From NCBI RefSeq assembly GCF_007830155.1, contig NZ_VLKY01000017.1, positions 1 through 63,607 of the forward strand: a DNA stretch of 63,607 bases, written 5' to 3'. A program made the position numbers and the translations under genes. Source of the DNA: Pseudomonas duriflava (GTDB lineage Bacteria > Pseudomonadota > Gammaproteobacteria > Pseudomonadales > Pseudomonadaceae). The number at the start of each line of letters is the position of its first letter. The stretch's first letter is position 1. The notes beneath the pieces were generated by a model that was not told the DNA's origin, did no database searches, and saw only the letters and a program-made list of their open reading frames with translations. Positions 36,450-45,492 of this stretch are shown here, piece after piece.

Positions 36450-37562
36450 ATGCCCAGTCATTCCTCCCGTTTTCGTGCCGATACCGTTGGCAGCCTGTTG
36501 CGTAGCCCAATCCTCAAGGAAGCCCGCCGTCGTTATCAGACTGGAGAAATGGCTCGGGATGTTCTGCGCGCCATTGAAAACGATGAAATCCGCAAGATTG
36601 TTGCTAAACAAGAAGCTATTGGACTGGCTGCTGTAACGGATGGAGAATTCCGCCGCGCCTGGTGGCATTTCGATTTCCTGGAAGGGCTTGCAGGCGTGGA
36701 AGGTTATGAAGCGGAGCACGGCATCCAGTTTCAAGGCCAACAGACCAGATCCCGCGGTATCAAGGTCACCGGCAAGTTGGGCTTCACCGGGCACCCCATG
36801 GTGGAGGATTTCAAGTTTCTGGCCAGCGTAGCGACCTGCAGCACAGCCAAGATGACCATCCCCAGCCCCAGCGTGCTGCACTTTCGGGGCGGGCGAAAGA
36901 ACATCAGCGAAGACGTCTATCCAGATCTGGAGGAGTTTTTCGCCGACCTGGCCAACACTTATAAAGCAGCCGTAAAGGCCTTCTACGATGCAGGGTGCCG
37001 TTATCTTCAATTGGATGACACCGTCTGGGCCTATCTGTGCTCGGAAAAGGAAAAGGCTGCCGCCCGCGCACGTGGCGATGATCCTGAGCGTCTGGCTGAA
37101 ATCTATTCCAATGTTCTGAATCAGGCACTGGCCGACAGGCCGGATGATCTACGGATCGGTCTGCATGTATGCCGTGGCAACTTCCGCTCAACCTGGATCA
37201 GCGAAGGCGGATATGAACCAGTCGCCGAAATCCTGTTCGGCAACACGGATATCGATGCCTTCTTTTTGGAATACGATACCGAGCGCGCAGGCGGCTTCGA
37301 GCCCCTCCGTTACCTGCCCAAAGGCAAGCGCCAGGTTGTGTTAGGTTTAGTGACAACCAAAACCGGTGAGTTGGAAAGTCCGGATGCCCTCAAGCGCCGT
37401 ATCGAGGAAGCCTCACGGTATGCAGCCCTGGATCAGCTCTGCCTGAGCCCGCAGTGTGGATTCGCCTCAACTGAAGAAGGTAATCTGCTGACGGAAGAGG
37501 AACAATGGGCGAAGCTACAACGGGTGATAGATGTAGCGCGCGAGACATGGGGCGAGATTTGA
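36450..37562 (+). CDS. Cobalamin-independent methionine synthase-like protein (MetE C-terminal/YxjG type)
   Basis: A 370-aa single-domain UROD/MetE-like protein. It starts RFRADTVGSLLRSP, typical of the MetE C-terminal domain and of YxjG/YxjH proteins. Predicted zinc and substrate residues are in LQLDDTVWAYL, GLHVCRGNFRS (His, Cys) and CLSPQCGFAST (Cys). At half the length of MetE it lacks the N-terminal folate domain, so it may use a simpler methyl donor. AGGTAA stands 6 nt before the ATG. The MetR-type site upstream supports a role in methionine metabolism. Confidence 0.85.
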   Translation: MPSHSSRFRADTVGSLLRSPILKEARRRYQTGEMARDVLRAIENDEIRKIVAKQEAIGLAAVTDGEFRRAWWHFDFLEGLAGVEGYEAEHGIQFQGQQTRSRGIKVTGKLGFTGHPMVEDFKFLASVATCSTAKMTIPSPSVLHFRGGRKNISEDVYPDLEEFFADLANTYKAAVKAFYDAGCRYLQLDDTVWAYLCSEKEKAAARARGDDPERLAEIYSNVLNQALADRPDDLRIGLHVCRGNFRSTWISEGGYEPVAEILFGNTDIDAFFLEYDTERAGGFEPLRYLPKGKRQVVLGLVTTKTGELESPDALKRRIEEASRYAALDQLCLSPQCGFASTEEGNLLTEEEQWAKLQRVIDVARETWGEI

Positions 37563-37793
37563 TAGTCTCATTGCTCACCGCGTTGGAAAGGCTATCCCAG
37601 TGCCGGATGGCCTTTAGTAAAACACTTCAACTAGGATAAAAATAAGCAGACACGTGTTCGCTGAAAAAGTTTCGGTAATAGATTCATACATTTAAGTTCT
37701 GTGTCTGTCCTCGCAATCTATTACACGTTCTACTTGCCAAGCGAAGCGGTAATCACGAGGATCACCGCCATCATCCTCATGCGAGTTTTGATT

Positions 37794-38258
37794 ATGAAGT
37801 ATTCCTCGATCCTTCTGTTGTCCCTGAGCCTGATTGGTACCAGCGCAGTGGCGGGCGACGATTTGCGGGCCGGTTTAGGCGGTGCGCTGGGCGGGGTTGT
37901 AGGCTCGGCCGTCGGCAATGCCGTAGGCGGTAGCACAGGGTCCACCATCGGTGCTGGCATCGGCGGCGCTGCCGGCGGTGCCGTAGGTGCCAAGCGCGGC
38001 GACAAGACAGAGGCCGCCATTGGCGGTGGCCTGGGCGCGGCAGGCGGTAACATTTTAGGTAATGCTGTAGGCGGTAGCACAGGCGCCATGGTCGGTGCAG
38101 CCTTAGGTGGCGGTGCCGGTTCTGCCTTGGGCAGCAGCATGGGCGATTCGGACGATCGTCACAGCAGTGGCGGCCGCCGTTACGAGGGTCGTCGCTATGC
38201 CCACGACAATGGCTTGCATCGCGGTCATCACAAAAAACACTGGAAGCACCGCGACTGA
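37794..38258 (+). CDS. Secreted glycine-zipper protein
   Basis: A 154-aa protein with a signal peptide (MKYSSILLLSLSLIGTSAVAG, in parts KYSSILLLSLSL, cut near AVA-GDD). Residues about 25-115 are glycine-zipper repeats (GGALGG, GAGIGG, GGGLGAAGG, GAALGGGAG) that contain a 9-residue repeat NAVGGSTGx twice, 48 residues apart. A basic His/Arg-rich tail follows (RHSSGGRRYEGRR, HKKHWKHR). Such proteins insert in or associate with the envelope; the function is unknown. I start at the ATG just before the signal peptide; there is no strong ribosome site. The 231 bp before it hold no other gene. Confidence 0.78.
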   Translation: MKYSSILLLSLSLIGTSAVAGDDLRAGLGGALGGVVGSAVGNAVGGSTGSTIGAGIGGAAGGAVGAKRGDKTEAAIGGGLGAAGGNILGNAVGGSTGAMVGAALGGGAGSALGSSMGDSDDRHSSGGRRYEGRRYAHDNGLHRGHHKKHWKHRD

Positions 38259-38269
38259 TCCACGTTGCG

Positions 38270-38300
38270 TTAAAAAGGGCCATGCTTGTGGCCCTTTTTT
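38270..38300. terminator. Bidirectional intrinsic terminator
   Basis: AAAAAGGGCC and GGCCCTTTTT arms around ATGCTTGT, with T-runs on either strand, between the convergent glycine-zipper gene and the DUF4432 gene. Confidence 0.88.
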
Positions 38301-38311
38301 GTTTGTATCAG

Positions 38312-39535
38312 TTATTTTTCTTGGCTCAAGTCCACCAGCGGCGTTTCACGCACCTCGGTCTTGCGTCCCTGCTGGATTGTTTCGACACGCTTGAGCGCAT
38401 CGTTTACTGCCTTGGCGTCGCTGAGCAGGCTGTAAGTAATTTCGAAATCGCGCGTCTCCTTCGGCCCGATCTTTGGCACCAGGTTCAGATCACGCTGGAA
38501 GCGGCGGTTATACGAGAAGCTGGTTCCTGGCTCCAGTCCGGTAACATAGCCTTGCCCCGTTGTATCGGTGTTTTTCCAAAGGGAGAAAACTGGCAGCTGA
38601 TTGATGTTGAAGCTCAGGCTCACACCTTGCTTACCAGCCTTGTCGTGCAATACAGCCAAGCTATTGCCTTGGGCGTCACCATACGGGAACAGGTTGTAGA
38701 CCATCTCATCGAAATCCTTGGTCGGCCCACGGTAGGTTTGCCAGTCCTTCAGGTCACGTTTGGCATAATCGTTGAAGGGTGAAACCTCACGTACTGGCGC
38801 TGCAAACTTGGCACCCTCCTCCAGAAGCGGCGTACCGAAATTGCTGTGATAGAGCGCCTGATACTCTTTTTCATAATCGCCTTGGTTAGTTAGGCGATCA
38901 TGCAGAGTGAAGTGAGTTGCCCCCGGCTCGGTTGTTAGCATGGTATCGACGAGAAAATCGATCTTCTTGAATGCCTGCTCACGCAACTCACCTTTGAGAT
39001 GGATGGCATACGGTGGCTTCTCGTCAATGGTTAGCACTACTTTGGAAGCCGGGATATTGGCTGCGCGACCATGCAGGGTCAGTAGCTCACCCTTATCCAT
39101 GCCGGGATGGCCCACCCACTCGTAGCCACAGCGGGTCACCAATTCATTGAACCCTTCCAACCAGCCTAGGCCGCCACGGCCATTAAGCTCGATGAACGCT
39201 GGATTTACCACCTCATGCACCGGTGAGTCCCAGCCTAGCCGTACGTTACCGGAAGTCGCATGCAGCACGTTCATGCCGCGGTTCGGCACGACAGTCATTT
39301 TCATCGCACCGGTATTGATCTCAATCAGGCTCACCCCTTCCTGGCGGCCGCCATGTAAGGTTTTAAGAGTGACCGAAAAAGGCTTGTCTGTTTTTACGCC
39401 AAGCTGCTCGCTGGTAATGCTCCAGTTTTTGGCAGGCGTGTTCGCATCGATAAGCGTGTATTCCCAAGCAGACGCAGGGGCGGACAAGGCTAGCAGGCCA
39501 AGGCTGGCCCATAAGAGGGAAACAGAAGTGTTCAT
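38312..39535 (-). CDS. Secreted DUF4432 (aldose 1-epimerase-like) protein
   Basis: A 407-aa protein with a signal peptide (hydrophobic SLLWASLGLLALSAPASA) and a galactose-mutarotase-like beta-sandwich: EINTGAMKMTVVPNRGMNVLHA, GLGWLEGFNELVTRCG, HLKGELREQAF, LYHSNFGTPLLEEG, and GLEPGTSFSYNRRFQRD. DUF4432 members are predicted aldose epimerases. Export to the periplasm and position at the end of the galactonate cluster suggest mutarotation or epimerisation of a galactose-type sugar before uptake (inference). It is the last gene of the minus-strand dgo cluster. Confidence 0.82.
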   Translation of the reverse strand: MNTSVSLLWASLGLLALSAPASAWEYTLIDANTPAKNWSITSEQLGVKTDKPFSVTLKTLHGGRQEGVSLIEINTGAMKMTVVPNRGMNVLHATSGNVRLGWDSPVHEVVNPAFIELNGRGGLGWLEGFNELVTRCGYEWVGHPGMDKGELLTLHGRAANIPASKVVLTIDEKPPYAIHLKGELREQAFKKIDFLVDTMLTTEPGATHFTLHDRLTNQGDYEKEYQALYHSNFGTPLLEEGAKFAAPVREVSPFNDYAKRDLKDWQTYRGPTKDFDEMVYNLFPYGDAQGNSLAVLHDKAGKQGVSLSFNINQLPVFSLWKNTDTTGQGYVTGLEPGTSFSYNRRFQRDLNLVPKIGPKETRDFEITYSLLSDAKAVNDALKRVETIQQGRKTEVRETPLVDLSQEK

Positions 39536-39706
39536 TTCAAATTCCTTGTTATTGATTTTATGCTCCGCCGTTTCATTAGCTGAAACGATTTAGCAGAGTA
39601 GGAAGAGTGTAGAACACCTAGCCTGTTTTGCACGCAGTAGAGATGTGGATTGGCTGGAAAAACAGTAAAAAACCGGAGCGCAGGTGCACTCCGGCCAAAG
39701 AGACAT

Positions 39707-41035
39707 TTACTCTTCGAGTCGCTCAACCTTGCCGACTACAAGGCCGTAGCTCAATGCACCTACCAGGGCTGTAATACCGATATAGGTGATCGCCGGAGCA
39801 AAATTGTTTCCATCAACAAGCAGGCCAACCACAATCGGTACGCTGATGGACGCCAGGTTACCGATAAAATTGAACATCCCCCCCGTCAACCCCAACAGGC
39901 GCGCCGGCGCCACGGCAGACACCATCGACCAGGTAATCGACGCCAGACCATTACCAAAGAAGGCCACTGCCATGCAGGCAATGATCAGTACAGGAGTATC
40001 AACAAAATTCGCCCCGATAATGCATGTAGAAATTAACAGACCACTGATGATGGGTAATTTGCGCGCCATGCCCAACGAGACGCCACGACGTACCAGCCAG
40101 TCTGATAGCAAACCGGAGCAGATAACCCCGAGGAAGGCAGCCAGGAATGGCACCGAAGCCAAGAACCCTGCCTTGATGAAGTCCATGCCTCGGTATTGAA
40201 CCAGGTACGTGGGAAACCACGTCAGGAAGAACCACAGCGTGGAGTTCAGGCAGAACTGGCCAATATAGATGCCCCACAGCTTACGCTTGTTGAGTACGGC
40301 CCATAGGTCACTCCAGCGGAACGCCGCACGGGACTTGTTTTTCTTTTCCAGATCGACAAGGCCGCCACCCTGCTCAATCAGCGCTACCTCCGCGGCATTG
40401 GCGCCTTTGAAGTCCTTTGGCTCTCGGTAGATCAGGTACCAGAGGGCAGCCCAGACGATCCCGACCCCGCCTGTTACCACAAACACCATGTGCCAGCCGA
40501 ACGTCTGCTGCAGGTAGATCAGAACCGGAGTCAGAAAGGCTAATCCCACGAATTGCCCAGAGGTATAAAAACCGATAGCTGTAGCCCGTTCGCTTTCCGG
40601 AAACCACGTGGTTACCACCCGGTTATTGATGGGATACGCTGGTGCTTCCAGGGCACCCACTGCCAGACGCAGGACAACCAGGCCTACAAAACTGCCGACA
40701 AAGCCCAGCCCAATGGTTGCCAGAGACCACAGTGCGATGGCGATCGGATAGAGCACGCGCGGCGAGACTTTATCTACCAGCCAGCCGCCAGGAATTTGCA
40801 TGGCCGCATAGGTCCAGCCGAACGCGGACAAAATCAGCCCCATGTGCACAGGGTCAATGTTCAAGTCCTGAGCCAGATGCGGCGCGGCGATGGAAAGGTT
40901 ACTGCGGTCGAGATAGTTGATCACTACCGTGACGAACAGCAATACCATGATGAAATAGCGCGAACGTGAAGCCGTCTGGGTTTGAATCCCAGCATGGGCC
41001 TTACCGTAGGCCGTGCGGGTTGAGGAATGTTGCAT
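39707..41035 (-). CDS. MFS transporter of the galactonate/glucarate (ACS) type
   Basis: A 442-aa 12-TM transporter of the anion:cation symporter family. It shows VVINYLDRSNLSIAAPHL in TM1, FGWTYAAMQIPGGWLVDK, and APAYPINNRVVTTWFPESERATAIG, typical of DgoT, GudP and related D-galactonate/glucarate carriers. The ATG at 41033-41035 was chosen as the last Met before the family region; upstream sequence is not conserved. Placed in a dgo cluster it is the best candidate galactonate importer (DgoT role). It starts 81 bp after the sugar porter. Confidence 0.85.
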   Translation of the reverse strand: MQHSSTRTAYGKAHAGIQTQTASRSRYFIMVLLFVTVVINYLDRSNLSIAAPHLAQDLNIDPVHMGLILSAFGWTYAAMQIPGGWLVDKVSPRVLYPIAIALWSLATIGLGFVGSFVGLVVLRLAVGALEAPAYPINNRVVTTWFPESERATAIGFYTSGQFVGLAFLTPVLIYLQQTFGWHMVFVVTGGVGIVWAALWYLIYREPKDFKGANAAEVALIEQGGGLVDLEKKNKSRAAFRWSDLWAVLNKRKLWGIYIGQFCLNSTLWFFLTWFPTYLVQYRGMDFIKAGFLASVPFLAAFLGVICSGLLSDWLVRRGVSLGMARKLPIISGLLISTCIIGANFVDTPVLIIACMAVAFFGNGLASITWSMVSAVAPARLLGLTGGMFNFIGNLASISVPIVVGLLVDGNNFAPAITYIGITALVGALSYGLVVGKVERLEE

Positions 41036-41116
41036 CACCGTTACACCTGTCTTGGACTTGTTATACACAACGGAGATGACGCACCGGCGGCACTCGCCGG
41101 TGGTCTCTTGCAAACG

Positions 41117-42505
41117 CTACTGCCCGATATCGCGCAGCGGTTTGCCACTCATGAGGTTACGTTCGATCTGCTCTAACGTAGTGCCTTTGGTTTCCGGCAC
41201 GAGCCAGAACACCAGCAGGATGAAGAAGGCATTCAACGCACCGTAGAGCCAAAAGGTTGCGGCATTGCCAATAACGTTAAGCAGCGTCAGGAAAGTTGCC
41301 CCAACAATCATGTTGGCGATCCAGTTGGTGAACGTGGAGCAGCCGATGCCAAAGTCGCGACCCTTAAGGGGTTGTACTTCGGAGCACAGCGTCCAGATCA
41401 GCGGACCGGCGGACATGGCAAAACCAACAATAAAGATCAGCAGCATGGCAACCGTGAAGATCTGCTGTCCATGGCTTAGCGTACCCATGTTCATCATGGT
41501 GCCAACAACGCCCATACCGATTGCCATGACGACAAAACCGGTATACAGGATCGGCTTACGACCCCAGCGGTCTACCAGGAAGATTGCAATAAAGGTGGCC
41601 AAGACGTTGGTCAAGCCTACCGCTGCGGTAAACCACATCTGGGCCTGGGTGTCGTAACCCATGCCCTCGAAGATGCGGGGCGCGTAATACATCACCACGT
41701 TCATGCCTGTGAACTGCTGGACAATCTGCAAGAGCACGCCCAGCCCTACGGAGCGTCGGAAATTCGAGTTTTCCTTGAACAGATGCCAGCCGCGCTGCGG
41801 AATACGCAGTTGCTCTTCGATGTCGCGGATTTCTTGCTGGATGATTGCTTCCTCATTACCACGCAGCTTACGCAACACTTCTAGCGCTTGTTGTTTGCGC
41901 CCCTTCATGATCAGCCAGCGCGGGCTGTCTGGCAGCACCAGGACCCCTATCAGGAACAGTACGCCTGGAATGGCGATGATTCCTAGCATCCAGCGCCACG
42001 CACCGCTGTAGCTGAACGCCGTGTCAGAAAGAAAGGCGGCAAGGATGCCTACGGTGATCATCAACTGGTACAGCGAAATCATTGAGCCGCGAATCTGCTC
42101 CGGCGCTACCTCCGCCAAATACAGCGGGGCTGTAAACGAGGCGATGCCGATAGCCAGACCCAGGATAAAGCGCCCTACAATCAACGAATTCGGTGACCAG
42201 GCGAAACCACATAGCACTGATCCCAACACAAAAAGAATCGCACCCAGAATCAAGGAGCGCTTACGCCCTAGGGCAGCGGACATCCAACCTGCCCCTAACG
42301 CCCCCAGGGCTGCCCCTAGCATCATGCTGCTGACAATCCACTCGATCACCCGATCAGAGATCTGGAATTCTTCTTGAATAAAGTGGGTAGCGCCTGAAAT
42401 CACGCCGATATCCAGGCCGAACATCAGCCCGGCCAAAGCTGCCAGAATGCAGGTAAACACTGCGGTGCCCCGAGTTTTCTCGGCGGTATGAGTACTACTC
42501 GTCAT
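41117..42505 (-). CDS. Sugar porter-type MFS transporter (GalP/AraE/XylE-like)
   Basis: A 462-aa 12-TM sugar:proton symporter. Signatures of the sugar porter family: GLDIGVISGATHFI in TM1, GRKRSLILGA, RFILGLAIGIASFTAPLYLAEVAPEQIRGSM (in part PLYLAEVAPEQIRG), PDSPRWLIMKG, QQFTGMNVVMYYAPRIFE, DRWGRKP and the C-terminal VPETKG. Residues fit GalP and AraE. Substrate probably galactose or arabinose; presence in a dgo cluster favours galactose, which would have to be oxidised to galactonate by enzymes not in the window. A 190-bp gap separates it from dgoD, where I see no gene. Confidence 0.88.
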   Translation of the reverse strand: MTSSTHTAEKTRGTAVFTCILAALAGLMFGLDIGVISGATHFIQEEFQISDRVIEWIVSSMMLGAALGALGAGWMSAALGRKRSLILGAILFVLGSVLCGFAWSPNSLIVGRFILGLAIGIASFTAPLYLAEVAPEQIRGSMISLYQLMITVGILAAFLSDTAFSYSGAWRWMLGIIAIPGVLFLIGVLVLPDSPRWLIMKGRKQQALEVLRKLRGNEEAIIQQEIRDIEEQLRIPQRGWHLFKENSNFRRSVGLGVLLQIVQQFTGMNVVMYYAPRIFEGMGYDTQAQMWFTAAVGLTNVLATFIAIFLVDRWGRKPILYTGFVVMAIGMGVVGTMMNMGTLSHGQQIFTVAMLLIFIVGFAMSAGPLIWTLCSEVQPLKGRDFGIGCSTFTNWIANMIVGATFLTLLNVIGNAATFWLYGALNAFFILLVFWLVPETKGTTLEQIERNLMSGKPLRDIGQ

Positions 42506-42695
42506 AAACTGGACTCCTGCCTTTTGGGCGTTGTTTTTGTAATGCCGGTCCGTCAGTACGGAGGAAAATGTGCGTGCGTTCCCGGATCAGCTTTCCAGTG
42601 ACTCGCGAGGTTCCGCTCCAGTTCGTTTCAAAATGTTAAAACTGCCGAGCCAGGCGCATTTTCTGCCTCTGACCGGCTACTCAACGAATATAGGG

Positions 42696-43844
42696 TTACC
42701 ACTCGGCAAAGCTGCCGTCCTTGTGGCGCCAGATCGGATTGCGCCAGCGGTGGCCAATGGCGGCACGCTCGATGACATACTCTTCGTTTACCTCGATGCC
42801 CAACCCCGGGCCCTGCGGGATCTTTACGTGACCATCCCCGTAATCGAAGACTTCTGGGTTCTTGATGTAATCGAGCAGGTCGTTACCCTGATTGTAGTGA
42901 ATGCCCAGGCTCTGCTCCTGGATGAATGCGTTGTAGCAATTGGCGTCCAGCTGCAGGTTAACCGCTAGGGCAATCGGGCCGAGCGGGCAGTGCAACGCGA
43001 TGGCTACGTCATAGGCCTCGGCCATGTTCGCGATTTTGCGTGTCTCAGTGATGCCACCGGCATGGGACGGGTCGGGCTGGAGAATATCCACGTAGCCATC
43101 CTGCAAGATGCGCTTGAAGTCCCAGCGCGAATATAGGCGTTCGCCCAAGGCAATGGGCGTGTTGCTCATCAGAGCGATTTCCTTGAGCGCCTCGTAGTGC
43201 TCGCTGAGTACTGGTTCCTCAATGAACATCAGACGATAGGGCTCCAGCTCCTTGATAAGCACCTTGGCCATGGGCTTGTGCACCCGGCCATGGAAGTCAA
43301 CACCAATGCCAAAGTGTGGCCCGCAGGCGTCCCGGATGGCTGCAACATTGGCAATGACCTGATCCACCTTGTCAAAGGTATCGACAAACTGCATCTCTTC
43401 AGAAGCGTTCATCTTAATGGCGGTAAAACCCTTTTCCTTACGCTCTAAAGCATGTGCAGCCGTCTCGGCCGGGCGGTCACCACCAATCCAGGAATAAACC
43501 CGGATACTGTCACGCACCTGCCCACCCAGCAGATCATGCACCGGTACGCCCAAGGCCTTGCCCTTGATATCCCACAAGGCTTGATCGATACCCGCCAGGG
43601 CGCTCATGTGAATACCGCCGCCCCGGTAAAAGCCGCCCCGGTAGAGCACCGTCCAGTGATCCTCAATGTTGCGCGGGTCCTTGCCGATCAGGTAATCGGC
43701 AAGCTCATCGACCGCCGCAGCTACGCTGTGGGCGCGCCCTTCAAGTACCGGCTCGCCCCAGCCAGTGATGCCCTCATCGGTTTCGATCTTCAGGAAACAC
43801 CAGCGCGGCGGCACGATATAGGTCGTAAGTTTGGTGATTTTCAT
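42696..43844 (-). CDS. dgoD: D-galactonate dehydratase DgoD
   Basis: Enolase-superfamily dehydratase giving 2-dehydro-3-deoxygalactonate. The 382-aa length equals that of E. coli DgoD. It has [48 protein letters not shown], the metal ligands in [14 protein letters not shown] and [10 protein letters not shown], and the C-terminal [13 protein letters not shown] with the base His. GAGGC precedes the ATG at 43842-43844. It follows dgoA by 54 bp. Confidence 0.94.
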   Translation of the reverse strand: MKITKLTTYIVPPRWCFLKIETDEGITGWGEPVLEGRAHSVAAAVDELADYLIGKDPRNIEDHWTVLYRGGFYRGGGIHMSALAGIDQALWDIKGKALGVPVHDLLGGQVRDSIRVYSWIGGDRPAETAAHALERKEKGFTAIKMNASEEMQFVDTFDKVDQVIANVAAIRDACGPHFGIGVDFHGRVHKPMAKVLIKELEPYRLMFIEEPVLSEHYEALKEIALMSNTPIALGERLYSRWDFKRILQDGYVDILQPDPSHAGGITETRKIANMAEAYDVAIALHCPLGPIALAVNLQLDANCYNAFIQEQSLGIHYNQGNDLLDYIKNPEVFDYGDGHVKIPQGPGLGIEVNEEYVIERAAIGHRWRNPIWRHKDGSFAEW

Positions 43845-43898
43845 AGGTTTGCCTCGATGCATTCGGAGCCAGCTCGGCGGCTCTTCCAAATCCGGTCA

Positions 43899-44525
43899 TT
43901 ACTGGTTGGCGAGCCATTTCCAATTGTTTGCAAAGGACTGTGCGTTGCGACTGACGTCCTTAACGCTCATGCCCGGCGTGTAAAGAGCCGAGCCTAGTCC
44001 GAAGCCATTGGCGCCGGCCTTGATGTACACGTCCATGTTGTCGGGCGTGATACCACCCACCGGCAGCAGGGCAGTCTCCTTTGGGAAAACCGCACGCCAA
44101 GCCTTGACCACGGCAGGGCCGAGCTGCTCGGCCGGAAACAGCTTGAGCGAGTCCGCACCTGCCTCCAGTGCCGCAAAACCTTCGGATGGTGTTGCAACAC
44201 CCGGTGCGCTGATGAGTCCGGCCGCCTTGGTCGCGCGGATCACGGCCAGGTTGGCATTGGGCGACACGACCAGCTTGCCACCGGCAAAGGCCACATCCGC
44301 CACCTGACGCTCGGTCAGCACCGTTCCGGCACCGATCAGGCAGTCGGCACCCAACTCGGCGGACAGCAGACGAATGCTTTCCAGAGGATCGGGCGAATTC
44401 AATGGAACCTCGATCAGACGAAAACCAGCCTCGTACAAGGCTTTGCCGACCGGCACTATTTCATCAGGCGTGATGCCACGCAGGATGGCGATCAGGGGCA
44501 ATTTTTTCATGCAGGCGTCAAACAT
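43899..44525 (-). CDS. dgoA: 2-dehydro-3-deoxy-6-phosphogalactonate aldolase DgoA
   Basis: Class I aldolase (208 aa) cleaving KDPGal to pyruvate and glyceraldehyde-3-phosphate. Markers: KKLPLIAILRGITPDE, EVPLNSPDPLESI, the ligand Glu, GAGTVLT, and the Schiff-base Lys in SLKLFPAEQLGP. The ATG at 44523-44525 has GGAGG upstream and overlaps the end of dgoK by 8 bp, so translation is coupled. Confidence 0.94.
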   Translation of the reverse strand: MFDACMKKLPLIAILRGITPDEIVPVGKALYEAGFRLIEVPLNSPDPLESIRLLSAELGADCLIGAGTVLTERQVADVAFAGGKLVVSPNANLAVIRATKAAGLISAPGVATPSEGFAALEAGADSLKLFPAEQLGPAVVKAWRAVFPKETALLPVGGITPDNMDVYIKAGANGFGLGSALYTPGMSVKDVSRNAQSFANNWKWLANQ

Positions 44526-45492
44526 GGCGGTTGTCCTCCGAGGAAGGGGATTCAGCTGCAACCAGCCCGGCGGCGAGGGCAATGCGCCACAGGCCAGTAC
44601 GGGTTGCCTGCTCAAGCAGGCGTACATCGGTAATGTCGAAGAAAGCCAAGGCGTCCTGATAACGACGGCACAAGGCCGGATCGCCAATCAACACCAGTGG
44701 TGGACAGGCGCTACCGTTCAGGTTGGCGACAACACTGCGCAGCTCTTCGCCAATCAGCAGGCCCGACAGGTAATCCAGACTGTGGCGTGCCGGCAGGTCA
44801 CCTGCCAGGAACAGGCTGCGCGTAGTAAATAACCGCCCAATCACTCCCTCCGCTCCGCTGTCACGGGCATTGATCAGGCCGCGCTGAAAGGCTTCGGCCG
44901 ACGGCTCGCTGCCCTCCTCCCGCGCTGGCTGCCCCAGAATCGAATGCTCACGCAAGACGGCAAACAACTCGCCGGTCATGTAGGTGGAAAAATGGTCGAT
45001 CCGGTGGTTACGGATCGTCGCCCATTTGCTATGAGTCCCGGGCAAGACCAGTAAAGCATGCTCAGCCAGAGCAGGCTCTAGGTCGAGCGCCCCAAAAATC
45101 TGGGTTTCCTCGCCGCGTAGCACATTGGGTAGTGCGCCGCGCTGCATCACCCCTGGAATCAGGCTCAACTCGCCGCAACCACTGTCAAATGTCAGCAAGC
45201 CTTTCGCCAGGCTTTCCACATCCGCCGGGCACTCTACATAAGAAACCTCACGCCAGCCCTGCCGACTTCCAATCATGCCGGCCGCAACGGCAGGCACAGA
45301 CGGCCACTGCTCACGCCAGTCGCCGACCAGCTCACGAAATGCCTGGGAGAAATCTCCGTCAGGCGTATGCAGGATGCCCCAAGGTTTCGAACGGGTATCA
45401 AGTACCTCCCCGTTCTCACCCAAAAGATAAGCGCGTAGCGACGAAGTACCCCAATCGAGGCCGATCAGGCGTGGCGTGGCCGTTTCATTCAT
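44518..45492 (-). CDS. dgoK: 2-dehydro-3-deoxygalactonokinase DgoK
   Basis: Phosphorylates 2-dehydro-3-deoxygalactonate at C6. The 324-aa protein starts ATPRLIGLDWGTSSLRAYLL (ASKHA ATP-binding loop), with AGMIGSRQGWREV, LPGTHSKWATI and FLAGDLPARHSLDYLSGLLIGEEL typical of DgoK. The ATG at 45490-45492 lies 7 nt after GTGGAG and overlaps the regulator stop by 8 bp. Confidence 0.93.
   Translation of the reverse strand: MNETATPRLIGLDWGTSSLRAYLLGENGEVLDTRSKPWGILHTPDGDFSQAFRELVGDWREQWPSVPAVAAGMIGSRQGWREVSYVECPADVESLAKGLLTFDSGCGELSLIPGVMQRGALPNVLRGEETQIFGALDLEPALAEHALLVLPGTHSKWATIRNHRIDHFSTYMTGELFAVLREHSILGQPAREEGSEPSAEAFQRGLINARDSGAEGVIGRLFTTRSLFLAGDLPARHSLDYLSGLLIGEELRSVVANLNGSACPPLVLIGDPALCRRYQDALAFFDITDVRLLEQATRTGLWRIALAAGLVAAESPSSEDNRHV

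Noticed and set aside
37926-38080. GGCGGTAGC twice, resembling the ops/JUMPstart element of polysaccharide operons
   Set aside because: Both copies are in frame and encode Gly-Gly-Ser in the glycine-zipper protein, far from any polysaccharide operon.
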